Below are positions 46,381-58,621 of a stretch of DNA of 64,000 bases, in pieces. The notes below the pieces were generated by a model. That model worked only from the letters and a program-made list of their open reading frames with translations. It did no database searches and had not been told where the DNA came from. The position numbers were made by a program, and so were the translations under genes. Source of the DNA: Erigeron canadensis (taxonomy: Eukaryota > Streptophyta > Magnoliopsida > Asterales > Asteraceae); the NCBI RefSeq assembly GCF_010389155.1, contig NC_057768.1, positions 8,182,501-8,246,500 on the forward strand, given 5' to 3'. Numbering within the stretch: the stretch's first letter is position 1; every line of letters begins with the position of its first letter.

Positions 46381-46598
46381 GGTTACACCAGCAGGAAAAG
46401 GTCAACCCGACCGGGGCATTAGCGACAACGTTGCCGCTAATATTGTGACGGCGTTGTTAGATATACACTACTGACAGGGCCCCACTTATTTTATGCTAGA
46501 TTTGTCATTACAAACATGGGGGCCTGCAGTATTAGCGGCGATGTTGCAGTTAAAACTCTCTGGTTGTGTTACACTTTTTTGCCTGATGGTGTTACACG
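46381..46598. mobile_element. MITE candidate with GTTACACCAGCAGG ends
   Basis: Left GGTTACACCAGCAGGAAAAG and right inverted GTGTAACACCATCAGGCAAA form imperfect terminal repeats. Inside, ATTAGCGACAACGTTGCCGC plus TAAT (46418-46441) is a 24-bp near-palindrome with two mismatched positions, and a variant recurs at 46532-46555. No target duplication fixed. Confidence 0.42.
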
Positions 46599-46898
46599 CC
46601 TCGATAAATAATCGCTCTCTCGAAAACTTGAATTGGTAACTTTTTTATATTAAAAAGCTTATTACATATAAAAAGACATTCCTCATTCAAGACAATTCTT
46701 TTGTTGAAGTATTAGAACGAAGGTTGGAAGTTTTTTATGATAGTTTGGATTGGGTATACTTACAATTAAATAAGAGGGAACGGAGTTTACCCTATTAATT
46801 GGTATGCCTCCGGGCGGATTATTAAGGGTTTTTCTCCCATCGGGTATTTACAATAGACATTTCTAGTTCGAATGCTCTTTACTCTCTAGCGCATTCCG
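46599..46898. other. Spacer
   Basis: No gene recognised in these 300 bp. Confidence 0.4.
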
Positions 46899-46906
46899 GT
46901 TAAAAC

Positions 46907-47118
46907 CAGAGACGGTACTAGTAAAAAATCCCATAGAGGGCAAAAATAAAAAAATCTGTGAAAAATATATATAGAAGGGGTTAAAATGTTAAAAGTCTAT
47001 AAGAAATTTTTAAAAATCAAAGAAAAATTTAAAAAAAATAACAAAATCTAAATTTTGAGGGGGACAAAATTTTGAGGGGGGCATTTGCCCCTTTTGCCCC
47101 CATGTGGTACCGCCACTG
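46907..47118. mobile_element. hAT-type MITE with 8-bp target duplication
   Basis: GTTAAAAC flanks both ends (46899-46906 and 47119-47126). Ends: left CAGAGACGGTAC, right inverted CAGTGGCGGTAC. The 8-bp target duplication and CAG.G.CGG ends indicate hAT. Length 212 bp. The right part carries GGGGGACAAAATTTTGAGGG, GGGCATTTGCCCC and similar short palindromes. Confidence 0.86.
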
Positions 47119-47126
47119 GTTAAAAC

Positions 47127-47649
47127 AACTTATAACAGACCTCCCGTGAATGAAGTTTTAAACGAAATTCACCTTTAAAAAAAACATATATAAAAAAATT
47201 AATACTTTATATATCAAAAATCACTTTCCTAAATTTTTACATAAAAAGAATATAATTTTAATAATAATAATTAATACTTATCGTCTTAAAAGTTGTTACT
47301 AACAAAACTTTTTTACTTATTACAGATGATAGATGATAACCGAAGTATTTTTATATTAACAAAAATATGCTAAAAAGCTTGTTGGTGTTTAGCTTTTTTT
47401 TTTTTTTTTCATGGTATGTACCATCATGTCAATATTGATATGCATGTCTTAAAATAATTGTTAACTTATGAATATCATCATATAATAATAATATAACTGG
47501 TAAATATCAAATATTATTTGTAGTATAATCGAACGATCGTAATTATTTAGATTGTTTAACATCATGTTTATAGAAAAATAATTTTTGAGATGAAATGGTG
47601 AATGAATTGTCTAAGAAAAAAAGAATTAGATTAGTTTTTCTTTTTAAGG
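47127..47649. other. Gene-free AT-rich spacer
   Basis: No coding or RNA gene recognised. Confidence 0.5.
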
Positions 47650-47875
47650 ATCGTGTCACGTGACGGCTAGTCGTTACATTCATATGGGCAGCCAGTCATT
47701 AGCGACCGATTCACGACGTCAAGGACCATAGGGAGGGAAAAACCCACCAATTTAACCGCTACAGAAGGTACAACGTTAAATTGAAGGTAAAATCTCACAT
47801 GCTCAGACTTGAACCCTGGTCTCATCATTGCAGCACATCGGAATGCCGTTGGGTTTTAAACAATTGGCTAGATTT
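47650..47875 (-). mobile_element. tRNA-derived SINE candidate, minus strand
   Basis: On the minus strand TAGCCAATTGTTTAAAAC (box-A-like, 47870-47853) and GGGTTCAAGTCT (box B, 47817-47806) are spaced as in tRNA-SINEs. The body to 47650 is more GC-rich than the flanks. Box B is close to consensus. Confidence 0.48.
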
Positions 47876-50484
47876 GTTTTAATATATAATAATAAAGTAA
47901 TATCAAGAAATACGAGTAAAACAAGATATAAATATGGAGAACGAAAGACATAGATTTGAAGGGTGGGTCCCGCTAATGTACACAGGTTTAGTAGAGGGAG
48001 GAGGCTCATGTGGGCAATAATGATTTCGAATTGTCTTGAAAATTGTTGCGACGGCTAAAGTGGAATGATTACAACTTTTGATTTTATATCAAAAAAAAGC
48101 TACAAGAATGTTTACCATGTTATCTCCCCGCCGTTATTTTTTATTATTTCCAATCCCCAAAGTTTAATTTATTTCTTACTTCTTTCTTAATTTGAAAAAA
48201 AATTACTTTTGTTTAAAAAAATACTTTTTTTTTTTCGAACGGTTTATTTCTAACTTTTACTTCCTAATATAGACTAGTAAAAAAAACTCACTAACATGCG
48301 AATTTAAAGTTTGGGGACGATGGGTTTCAAGCAGGGATTAGCTAGCGATCTTGTCCCGACACCGTTTCAAATTGAACATAAAAACAGTAGTGTCGCATTT
48401 AAAGTGGGGTTGAGATAAAGCTTATTTTTGATGGTTTACACGATCGATCCTGAAAAAGTACTAATAAATAATGTATCGAGAAATATTGAAAAATGTATCG
48501 AGAAGTATATGCGATCAACATCGATCTGTGTCAGGAGGTATATATGCAATGGTATTACTCTCTTTCTCATCCCTAATTTCAAGGTATTATTGCAGTCATT
48601 TTTGTTTTATTTTTAAATCATATCAAAAAATTGTAGTATATATTCTTCTCATTTTAGAAGTTTTTCTGATAAAAAAAAATCTAACTTAAAAGAAAACGCT
48701 GATTATTGTATGGTCAAATATGTTTCGGGCCCAACAGTGTTACTTCATCTTATAACTCAGTTGTTCATAGTATTTTTATTTTGCACGATAACATTTCATT
48801 TCATTGTAAAAAAAAAACAACTGACAAGCCGCTAGAAGATAGATATTATATATAACTAGGTAATCTTAAATATAAAATAAATATTATAGTATATAGTATA
48901 ATAATAAAAAAATTTAGTAAAAAATAAAGAATTTACAAAATATATTTATTTAAACTTTATCTGTTCAAAAAGTCATAATTTTTTTATATACTTTTATTTT
49001 TCAAAAGTCAGTTTTTTGAGCTTTGTCCAGCAATTGAATGATTGAATCTTGTGAACTGTACGACGGCCCCTATTCGAAGTTTGATCTAATTTATGAGCAT
49101 TGATGTAATGAAATAGATAGCACAAATTAAAATGGTTCATATATAAAAAAAAAAAAAAAAGGCTAGCCATGTGAGAACTTCAAAGTGTCTACTTCAATTC
49201 CAGTCTTCAATTCAAAAGGGCAAAGAAAAAGGCATTTAACTGAATGCAAACTGCAAGGGCTGGTGTGGGACAGTAGCTAAAAATAATGCCATTTATTCAT
49301 GAGATTAAACTATACAAAATGAACAATAATTAAAAAAATTAGTTGGAAAGAATGAATGAATCATATATTTATGAGTAATGATAATACATTTTTATAATAT
49401 ATGTTCCTAACAAATTTTCAAATTACAAGTTGATAGCATTTCATATATAGAGTAATGATATACCTTCTAAATTTATTCTCCTAAAAATCCTTTTAGCTAT
49501 CGTTATAGTTGTAAGTTAAAAATTAATATATATTTAAATTACAGATTAAAAAAAAAGCAAGAGAAAAAATAAAGCTAACTAAATTTTAGAAAGGTTTATA
49601 ATTGTGAACTTTTTCAAGCTACATGAACATCAAAAGATTGTTCGCTATACTTCAAAACCTCTAGATCTCCATGTTTTGTAAACCCATTTACAATCATCTT
49701 TGAAGAATATATAAAATTTCTATCATTACAAGTATAAGGACTTTGTTTATATCTAATTTTGAACATATAAAAATAATAAAACAAAAATAAATATATTTTC
49801 ATTTGTCAAAAATCATTAAGATCAAGTATTTCTTTGAGTTAATTCTTTAGTGGGGCCCACATAACAAAATCGTGTCAAAATCACCAAGATCATGGGCTGA
49901 TGGTATCCATTATTTGTTTCCCTTTCTCGTCAACCACATCACTTTCGGTTCACATAATTTAATTGGTTTGAAGTTTGAACAAGAACCAAAAGCGAAAATT
50001 AGGAAAATAACGTAATGGAAAGTTGGATCAATGCAAACCAGTTCGGTACAACTTTAAAATTCAGTCCATTTCTGTTTATATCCGGCCCGGATCAAAATAT
50101 ACATGCTAAGTATAGATGAGTTACAAATTGTCTATTTGGCCTGTTACTATTCACTAGATATGTATATAGTGAATGGATTCTCACGAATTTAAATTCTGAT
50201 ATATATAGAACTGGAAAATAAAATTCATAATCTTCAACTAGGTGACGGTGGTCTGTGGCTGGCTTCGTTTGGCTGCTAGGTTTTGAAATTCTAACACATG
50301 GGTACATAAAACTTATATTAATCACATTTTGGTACATATTTAAAAAGTAAAATGATTAATTTTTGGAATATCCCGGAACTATCAACTTTCAAGTTCGACA
50401 AATATCGTATAATGCATCATCTGGGTTTGTTTTTCTAAGACATGTTCAACAAATCATCAGAATAGAATACACACTCTATCATTC
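47876..50484. other. Gene-free spacer
   Basis: Only short open frames without recognised domains. T- and A-runs, and short AT repeats around 48840-48960. Confidence 0.5.
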
Positions 50485-50880
50485 ATTGCCAAATGATACA
50501 AATGGATGACCAATTTTGAAGGGATGTATCCCAAAGTACCGAGTATCTAACATGTCAAAAGAAACTCATCAAAATATTTTAAATATTCGAAATATATCAG
50601 TACGTTATAAAACAAAAGAAAAAGAAAATCTTAAAAACTTTATGAAGTGAAAGGAATACACACTTCTTCAATATATATTCATTATCGTTGTCAATGACAC
50701 AAATGGATGACCAAATTTTCACGAGACGTATCCAAAACCACCCCAGACAAATAATATCTAACATTTCAAAATAAAACCATCAAAATATTCTAGACATTTG
50801 AAGTTATCATATCAATCATAAAAACAAAGCAAAAAAGGAGAAAATCTTAAATACTTTATGAAGTGAAAGAAGCTAATGTC
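50485..50880. repeat. Direct repeat, two diverged copies of about 190 bp
   Basis: ACAAATGGATGACCAA occurs at 50498 and 50699. Each copy continues with GTATCC.AA, ATCTAACAT.TCAAAA, CATCAAAATATT.TA and ends with AAAATCTTAAA.ACTTTATGAAGTGAAA (50628 and 50842). Offset about 205 bp. Non-coding. Confidence 0.65.
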
Positions 50881-51373
50881 CTTATGAAGCAAATACATGG
50901 CATCACGTTTAAAACCTTTTCTATGTAAGTTTTTCATTACGACTTTTATCACTTGCTTTGCCAAACCACCAGAAGTCGTATGTACAAATTGTTTTATTCT
51001 TGTTTTGTGCGGGTTTCCTACGTTTTCCATTTTCAATTTTTGTACCATAATATCCATCCTAGGCGACCACACAAACATTCGGTACGTGTGCATTACATCT
51101 CAATGACGATATGGTTTTTCTAAGTTTATTTGCTTACGTCCTTCATGGGGTCCTGTTTTCATTATCTTTGTATAAGATGGGACCGCATGACATCTTTGTT
51201 TCTTCAACACGACGTGACTATTAGGCCACAGCCAACCCCGACACCATCTCCATTGCCACATCAGTTTTTCTCTCTCCTAAATCACCTCTTCCTCATTCGC
51301 TACCAATCCTACCACTTCCTCAAATATATATAATATAATCTATATAAAAGTCAAACACACATACATATTATAA
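50881..51373. other. Gene-free spacer
   Basis: Short frames on both strands, none recognised. Confidence 0.45.
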
Positions 51374-51532
51374 TTTATACAAAATTGGACCCATCTCTCC
51401 CCGTACTCACAATTCCTTCCAACGAAGGGCTTTGAGGAAGAGCCCTTGGAAGAGCTTGTTGCCAATGGTGTTCTCGTCGACACGGTTGAGGAAGAGGCTC
51501 ACGAAGAGCCGTTGGCCAAGGCCTTAAGATAG
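51374..51532 (+). other. Short coding-looking fragment, not recognised
   Basis: A frame open for about 50 codons to TAG at 51530 encodes an acidic stretch (GFEEEPLEELVANGVLVD, then TVEEEAHEEPLAKALR). Base composition (GC-richer than its flanks) and the internal near-repeat GAGGAAGAG...GAAGAGCC suggest former coding sequence. It has no start codon. It could be the tail of a decayed retroelement or gene. Confidence 0.3.
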
Positions 51533-52910
51533 ACTAGATCTTGTAACTCTTCCTTTTGCTTTTAAGTTTACCAAAGGCCTATAATGCATCGTATTTTTTA
51601 TTTTGTATAAAGTTACGCTATGAGTTTTTTTTTTTTTTAGTCACCTAAGGAACTTTTAAAATTTGTTATCGTATTCTTTTTATTACCATCAAACTATTGA
51701 AATTGATCAAAATATTGTCATTAAAAATGTTGTCATTTAACTTTCAAAATTTGTATATGTATGGTCATTAGAAATTCAAAGTATGACGATCATATATATG
51801 TGAACAGATTTTGAAATTTCACGGCCATTTTTAAGCTTTAATTAAAAGCTTGATTGTAATTTTAAAGTGCAATTCGTTGTGTAACTAGGTAATTAAATAA
51901 AAAAAAAAATGATAAATGAAGCCTTACATTTTAAACATTTCCAAAATATGACCAATCATGAATGTTAGGTATGGGCTTTCACTCTTATTATTATTATTTT
52001 TACTTTTTTTAAAAGAAGGAATAATATCTTGAAAAAATATTGAACCTTGGTATCGTGATTTCATGTTAATCTAATTCTTGAAGTAAAGAAAGCACGATCT
52101 TTATTGACGAAATACAAAGTTATGAAACTGTGACTTCAAAATCTAGAGGCAAATATAGAAAGTTGCAATATTTGTTATATATATCAAATTAATTGTTATT
52201 TTTTTTTTTTTAAATGAGTTGCTTTCTTCGATGACCAAGGGATATCCAGATGATAAAATCCTAAATCTCATTTCATCATCTAAAACTTCAAAATACAGAA
52301 TTGGATTAAAAAAAAATGAAGAAAAAAAAGAAGCTGAATCTAATCAACTAAAAGCAACCAAAAGATTAGCTGGTCATTACAAAATTATTACATTAGTAAC
52401 TTAGTTATGATTAATTTATTTGTCATGCAACCCAAATTGGCTGCTTGGGTCAGACTAGTAATTAACATATTCAAACGGGCTGAAATCCAAATGTATGTAT
52501 AAAATTGAAAGTAGGTCCAAATGGCCGGGTTGACCGGTTAATTCCTTTTCTTTTTCGGATTTCATGAACATATTAAATATCATACAGAAAATGAAGTTAT
52601 AAAATACAAGTAATGCTATAAATACAATGGATAATGATAAGAAATAAGCATATCCATGGGCCATTTTAGTATCTAACTATTCTTCAGAGTGAAGTATTCT
52701 AGAATCTAGAACAAAAATTGAACTTATATACATACAAGATTACAAGTAATAGATTTTCTAAGGCATCTACGTAATGCAATACTCGTAATTGAAGTAGAAA
52801 TGTAGAATACATGTAATGTAGTATAGTAGAAGTAGAATAATATGCTATAAAAAAAAAAGAAAAAAAATTAAAGTGTTTTATGCAAATTTTAAATCCTCAT
52901 GACTCATCAT
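51533..52910. other. Gene-free AT-rich spacer
   Basis: No recognisable gene; a 61-codon frame at 52219-52404 is Lys- and Ser-rich low complexity. Confidence 0.5.
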
Positions 52911-53043
52911 TGGGTTAATAGCCCAACAGTAAAGAAGTCTCTTTATAAACGCTTAGATTTGGGGAGACCCATGTTCAAGTATCAACATAGTCTAAATTAC
53001 TCTTCTGTTGTGATATTCGATACACAATTTAAAAAAAAAAAAA
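52911..53043 (+). mobile_element. tRNA-derived SINE candidate with A-tail
   Basis: Box-A-like TTAATAGCCCAACAGT (52915-52930), box-B-like ATGTTCAAGTATC (52971-52983) and an A-run at 53030-53043 that ends the unit. About 130 bp. Confidence 0.45.
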
Positions 53044-54279
53044 TATAATAAAAAAATTTCTCATACTCATGTTACCCCGCTGGACCCTTTTCATTCGTCC
53101 AACTGCTCATTTGGGCCCATTTCTTACATGCATGATGCCTCACTTATCAAGCCACCCATTTCACACTGCAAGACCTTTTTATGCCGGAACGGCCCAACCC
53201 AGTAAATGCGTAATTCTGGCATTTTAAGAGTGCCAACTGCCAAGTAATACAAAATTTTGGTTCATGTTTGTCTGTAGTTAACTTAATAATTAGCAATTCA
53301 AAAACAAATAACAAAACATTCATATTCGTTCGTTATGTGTTCGACAATAAATTAACTTATATATAACTAGAAACTTTATGATGTGAATTGTATCTTAAAA
53401 TCCAAATTCTTATAAAAATATTATAAATAGTTTGAAAAAGAAAGTTTATAATTAATAATTATAAAAATATTATAAATAGTTTGAAAAAGAAAGTTTAATT
53501 GTCATACGAATATAAATAAATGAAAGAATGTTTATGAACAAAATATTAAGCGATCACGAACTATTGTAAATCTTCATATCAAAAGTCCAACTCTAAATTT
53601 TATAATAAGGGTAGAACTACTTTAAGCATGTTAAGTAGAGTCCCAAGAGCTGCAATTAATTAGCAAGACCCTTTCTTTCTTAATTTTGTGTATTAAAAAA
53701 TGTTTATTATGAAAGGAATATAATTAATACAGATGTTTATCATTTTTTACAGCCATTTAATTCAAAAGTTTATAATTTTTAACAGCCATATGAGTAGTTA
53801 TTAGCAAATTTTTTTTTTTTTATAACTTAACCAAATACTTTGAGTAGAGATATGTAAACATCAAACAAATAAGTCTAAAAAACAAAAGAAATGGATATAA
53901 CAATACGATATATATAATAACCAAATTAGTTAACTTTAACAACTAATTAACTAATTAGAGTAGTGATCCTAGACTATTGTTTAAGTGACCTATTACCGGC
54001 TTCTGTAGAATATTCATCGGTGGTTCACATGCTAGCTTAACAAAATAACTATAAATACTTAAATAGATAGACAAAATAAAAAAGATATTAATATAAGTTT
54101 ATGATAGTACATTGCTAAAGTCTTTAATTTTAGAATATTATACCATAGTCTCGCATCTTACATTTATAACAGTGACTTGTTAAGTTTTTTTTTTCCCACA
54201 CTTTTAAATTTCATATCATGTATTCGTGTAATTCAAAATAGTTTGTCGTTCAAGAAAAAAATAACAATAAGATAAATAG
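53044..54279. other. Gene-free spacer with a short tandem duplication
   Basis: ATAAAAATATTATAAATAG plus TTTGAAAAAGAAAGTTTA occurs twice in tandem (from 53414 and from 53460). No coding gene recognised. Confidence 0.5.
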
Positions 54280-54420
54280 TGTTAATACACCATAGACTAT
54301 TATTACATTGTTTAATATTGTAGTTATTGTACCCATTCATCTTCATTGTATTTATTGTATTTGAGGTTATATATTCTTGCTCCTCTACGTTGTGAGGTAC
54401 GCAAGTTTTTCATATTCACA
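54280..54420 (+). repeat. 5' LTR of a short-LTR copia element
   Basis: 141 bp from TGTTAATACACC to CATATTCACA, immediately before a primer binding site-like sequence. TG...CA ends fit an LTR; short LTRs fit plant copia lineages such as Ale. The 3' LTR is not in the window, so the left edge is inferred from the TG and spacing only. Confidence 0.5.
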
Positions 54421-54432
54421 TGGTATAGAGCC
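54421..54432 (+). promoter_or_regulatory. Primer binding site of the short-LTR copia element
   Basis: TGGTATAGAGCC directly follows the LTR end; it matches the usual TGGTATCAGAGC with one base missing. Confidence 0.55.
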
Positions 54433-54483
54433 ATTTCTCTTCCCCTCCCCATATTCTCCATCTGCCGTCCTTTCTTCTTCCTA

Positions 54484-55205
54484 ATGGCTGGTTTCTCTCA
54501 AGCCTCTGAATCTCTTTCCATGAGTTCAATCTCCCACATGCTTTCTATCAAACTCTCTCCTCACAATTATCTATACTGGAAGAATCAAATGGAGCCTCTT
54601 CTCACTGTGCATAACCTTATTTCTCATGTTGATGGAACTGAAGAGCCGCCATCTTCTACCGTTATTCAAAATACTAAATCGGTACCCAACCCACTTTACA
54701 TGACCTGGCTAGCCATTGATAACTGCACCATCATGGTGCTTAACGCCTCTCTAACTGAGGAAGCCATCGGTCTTCCCACTGCCCGTTCTATGTGGCTTGC
54801 TTTGGAAAATGCGTTTAGCAATACTTCAATAGAAAGAGTCCACAATTTGCGGGATCAACTCCGCCAAATCAACAAAGGCTCCTCCGCCGTTGCTGAATAC
54901 AGTCGTAAATTCAAACTCGTTTGTGATCAGCTCTCTGTTGCCGGTCACCCCGTTGATGATGCTGATAAAAACCATTGGTTCCTTCGTGGTCTTGGTGCAT
55001 CTTTTGAAGGTTTCTCAACCGCCATGTGTGCTGCAAAACCTCCCACTGCTTTTCGTGAACTCTTGGTTCAAGCCGAGTCCCACGAACTGTTTCTCAAGTC
55101 TTTACATGGACCTGACACTCCCGTTGTGGCGTTTAACTCCCAGTCATCTCGTGGGGGTCGCGGTGGCCGTGGTGGACGGTATCGCAATATGATTCTGGGG
55201 GGTGG
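54484..55205 (+). pseudogene. Copia gag, cut off by a nested retrotransposon
   Basis: The start MAGFSQASESLSMSS lies 51 bp after the primer binding site. Motifs: IKLSPHNYLYWKNQMEPLL (retrotransposon gag N-terminus), FSNTSIERVHNLRDQLRQI and VAEYSRKFKLVCDQLSVAG (UBN2-type gag core), then an Arg/Gly-rich stretch (SRGGRGGRGGRYRN). The frame is intact for about 240 codons up to 55205, where the LTR of a second copia element begins. Its remaining pol must lie beyond the right edge. Confidence 0.86.
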
Positions 55206-56177
55206 TGTTAGGTCCAGATTTACTGGACTCGCTCCAGACGTGACTACTGGAACCCTCTGAAGATTTGTCTAGAAATTATGTGAAGACCAGTGAACAACTT
55301 ACTTGTATAGAAATCTGGATTCCACCAGATTTATTCACTGGACTTCACTCCAGTCAAGATCTTTCCACTGAAGAACATTCTCACTGAAGTCGAAGACTGA
55401 AGTCTGAAGAAAGAAGTCTAACAAATAGCGGAGCTCACTGGAAGACTTACCAGATCTCCTGACTGGAGTCCTTGTCAGTGTTCTAGACCTTACAAGTCTG
55501 AACACTGATTTCGAAGAATTGACTTTATGCCTTTACATGCCTTTAACCGAACAATCCATTTGTCTTTTGTTAAAAGCATTACACGCATGTAAAGGTGGTT
55601 GGTTAATTAGAAGACAAGTCACTATCATGTGACTTTATTCTTGTACTCTAATCAACGCTTTTAAGGAATTAAAGTAATTTCCTTAAATGCATGTAACCAC
55701 ATTTGTACGGCAAAAAGAATATTATATTTATTCTTTTTGCATATAAATACCAAGTCACTTCCTCATCCAAATTCAATACTTTTGCAATTTGGTGCCTTTG
55801 CCCAAATACTCTCGATCTAAACAGTCATACTTCACAACTTTAAGTATTTCGATCAAAGAGTTTATTTAGCAAAGATTAGATCACTAGGTTGTTTAGATAC
55901 TTACTTTGTAATATCTTGTTCCGCAACAACCTTGTATTTATTTAACATCAATAAATAGAATACACTTGAAAATTACATTGTGTCTCACCATTTACTTACT
56001 TGCTTATCTTTATATTGCTTAAGTACGTATTACGCTATATATATTCTTGCATTTATATTTATCGTAGTACTAGTCCATTCTAGTACTTACTTGAAGTTTC
56101 ATACTAGTCCTATCTAGTGATTACTTGACTTGTTATTCTACACTTGTGGGTTAAACCATCGAGTGAGGGACTTCACA
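55206..56177 (+). repeat. 5' LTR of a Sirevirus-like copia element
   Basis: 972 bp from TGTTAGGTCCAG to GACTTCACA, with TG...CA ends, followed after two bases by a primer binding site. A TATA box candidate (ATATAAATACC, 55740-55750) lies in the right half, as expected for the U3/R boundary. Repeated CTGGA/TCCAG-type words fill 55210-55470. GGTGG (55201-55205) is the expected left copy of a target duplication; its partner is outside the window. Confidence 0.8.
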
Positions 56178-56179
56178 AT

Positions 56180-56191
56180 TGATATCAGAGC
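56180..56191 (+). promoter_or_regulatory. Primer binding site (tRNA-Met type)
   Basis: TGATATCAGAGC starts two bases after the LTR end. It differs at one base from the usual TGGTATCAGAGC. Confidence 0.75.
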
Positions 56192-56229
56192 AGAAGGCTA
56201 ACATACTTGCCTAGATCTGCTTTCTCTCG

Positions 56230-58614
56230 ATGGCCAACCCAGAGAATACACAAGGAAACCCTTTAAACAGTGGACCTCCACCCATAAATGAATTTGAACA
56301 AACCAATGACCATACTAACAATAATCCACCACCACCACCGCCTATTCCTGCTTCTCCACACGTGCATGTGCACTACTCAAACACTCCTGTTCCCAAATTC
56401 AGTGGGAATGGTGATGAATTTGGCACGTAGAAAGCTAGGATGTTATTACATGTTACTGGTATTGAGAGGAATATGCTTAAAATTTTAAATGAAGGACCCT
56501 ATATTCCTAGAAGTCCTCTCAATCCACTTCTTGATCCAGCTAGAGCAAGATCTGGGAGGGAAAAGAGAGAGGAACACTGGTCTGAAGAGGAAAAGAGACT
56601 GGTCAATATTGACACTACCTTAAAAGTCATGATCCTCGGGGCCGTTCCTGAAGCTCTTATTCCCACACTAGTGCTTTATCCCAGTGCCAAAAGCATGTGG
56701 GATGAACTAGTGAACCAGTATGAAGGTGGTGATGATACTATTGTTACCAGGAAAGTAGCTTTGAATAAGAAGTACGAGTCATTTTTTGCCCTACCCAATG
56801 AATCATTAACTGGTACCTACACCAGATTTATGTCCATCATAAACCAGTTGAGAGGGCTTGGGGTAGAAAAGGACAAGGACATACTTCTTGAAAAATTTTG
56901 TGATATTCTTCCTTCAAAATGGTCTCATATGATAGTGGTCTTGAGACAAGGTAAAACCTTGCATTCCCATACCCTGTCATCTTTGTATGGAGCCTTCAGA
57001 TTCACTAAAGAGAATCAAGCCCAAAGAATTGAGACAGAAAAAGATGCTATTAATCATGCTTCCAGTAGTTCCCCTGTGGTTAGTCATACTAAACCACCAT
57101 GTACAGCATTAATGTCTTCCGAGAATGTATTTTCGATGAAGAAGATGATGTCTGAATTAATGGATTATGGAGTCATGAATAATATCTCTCCAGATTATGA
57201 TGAAACTGATAGTGATGATCTGATGGCTATGATGGCTAAAACGTTTAACCGTTTTAAAGCCAGAGCTAACAGACCCACTGGACACAATGCACCCAGTTCT
57301 TCCACTGACAAGACCAATCTGACATGCTTTAAGTGTGGCAGAAAAGGTCATTTCATGAAAGAGTGCAAGTCCAATAAGTTTGTCTCACAATCTGGTCCAT
57401 CAACTTCGTATAACAAGCCTGATGATAGCTACAGATTAAAATACAAAAAGCTTAAGGCTCAAATTGCTCTCATGTCTGCAGAAAAAGATAATAATAAATG
57501 CATGGTGGCAAGAGAAGAATGGGTTCCCTCTGATGACTCATCAGTTGATGATGAAGAGGAAAGAGATTGTTGTTATATGGCTCTAGCTGATGAAGAGCAT
57601 CTGGTGAAAGAAGATGTCACATCTAGAAGATGGGTGGACATTGTCATTAAAAAGGTAATAGATTATGACAAAGAAACTGATCCTGAATTAAAATTGGACA
57701 TTGCTGAAGCTTTAAACTCTGATTTAATGTTTGTGGAAACTGTTCGTTCAGAAATGTTAAATAATTTTGAAACAGATTTTTCCGAAATGACAAACTTACA
57801 ATCTAAGTTAAAAGAATTGCAAGATATTGAACTCGCTTTCAAAGCACAAGTTTTGGTTACTGAACAACTGGTCCAAGAAAAAGAAGAACTGGAAAATCTT
57901 TTATCAAAAGAAAAACATGTTATCCAGTCATGGCTTGAGACCAAGAAATCATATGATGCTGCACGTAACCAGTACCCATCCCAAAAACGTGCATATCTGG
58001 GGGGTGATGTTAATGCTGCTGCATTAATACTTGTTGTTGATCGACTGCCTGAAGTGTTAAAACCTAGCACTATCTATGATGAACCAACAACACCTAAAAC
58101 TTGTATTATTCCTCCTGTTCAATTGTCTGAGGTTAAGACTGGAGCTCCACAGATGAATGCTCCAGTCAAGAAGGTTAAGCAGAATAAACCTTTGCCTCAA
58201 TCATCTTCTAAAGAACCCCAGGTTTAGAAAAAGAAGAATGTTGTTCCTCCACCTAAGCCAAAAGTACAGTCAACTGGAAAGGCTATGGTGTCATCTGAAG
58301 AAAATATTTTGTTAAAGCTGGAGAGTCAGTTTCAACTACTGGCTCATCAAGTTCAAAGTTGTAATGCAAGAATTAACAATTTTGAGGGTATTTCATCTGG
58401 CCCTAAACAAAATACAAAACCTTTTTCTAAGAAAGAAAAATCGAGCACACCTATTAACAAGAAAAAGAAAAAGGTTTCAAAACTGTCAGTTCCAGTGGTG
58501 TTTACTGAGAAACCCACTATTTTTGAAAGTGAAATCAACCAGATACCAGCTGGGATCCATCCTTGTGGGTCCAGAGAACCCATCAGTCGATGGGTTTGCA
58601 AACCTTTAAACTAA
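56230..58614 (+). pseudogene. Sirevirus-like gag, interrupted by stops
   Basis: One reading frame from MANPENTQGNPLN through a proline-rich N-terminus, a UBN2 gag core (VNIDTTLKVMILGAVPEAL, later YTRFMSIINQLRGLG) and a CCHC zinc knuckle CFKCGRKGHFMKEC (57325-57366). An acidic, coiled-coil-prone region follows (about 57540-57920). Two in-frame TAG stops (56428-56430 and 58225-58227) divide it; the frame closes at TAA 58612-58614. The long C-terminal extension after the zinc knuckle is typical of Sirevirus gag. Confidence 0.85.
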
Positions 58615-58621
58615 TAATCTG

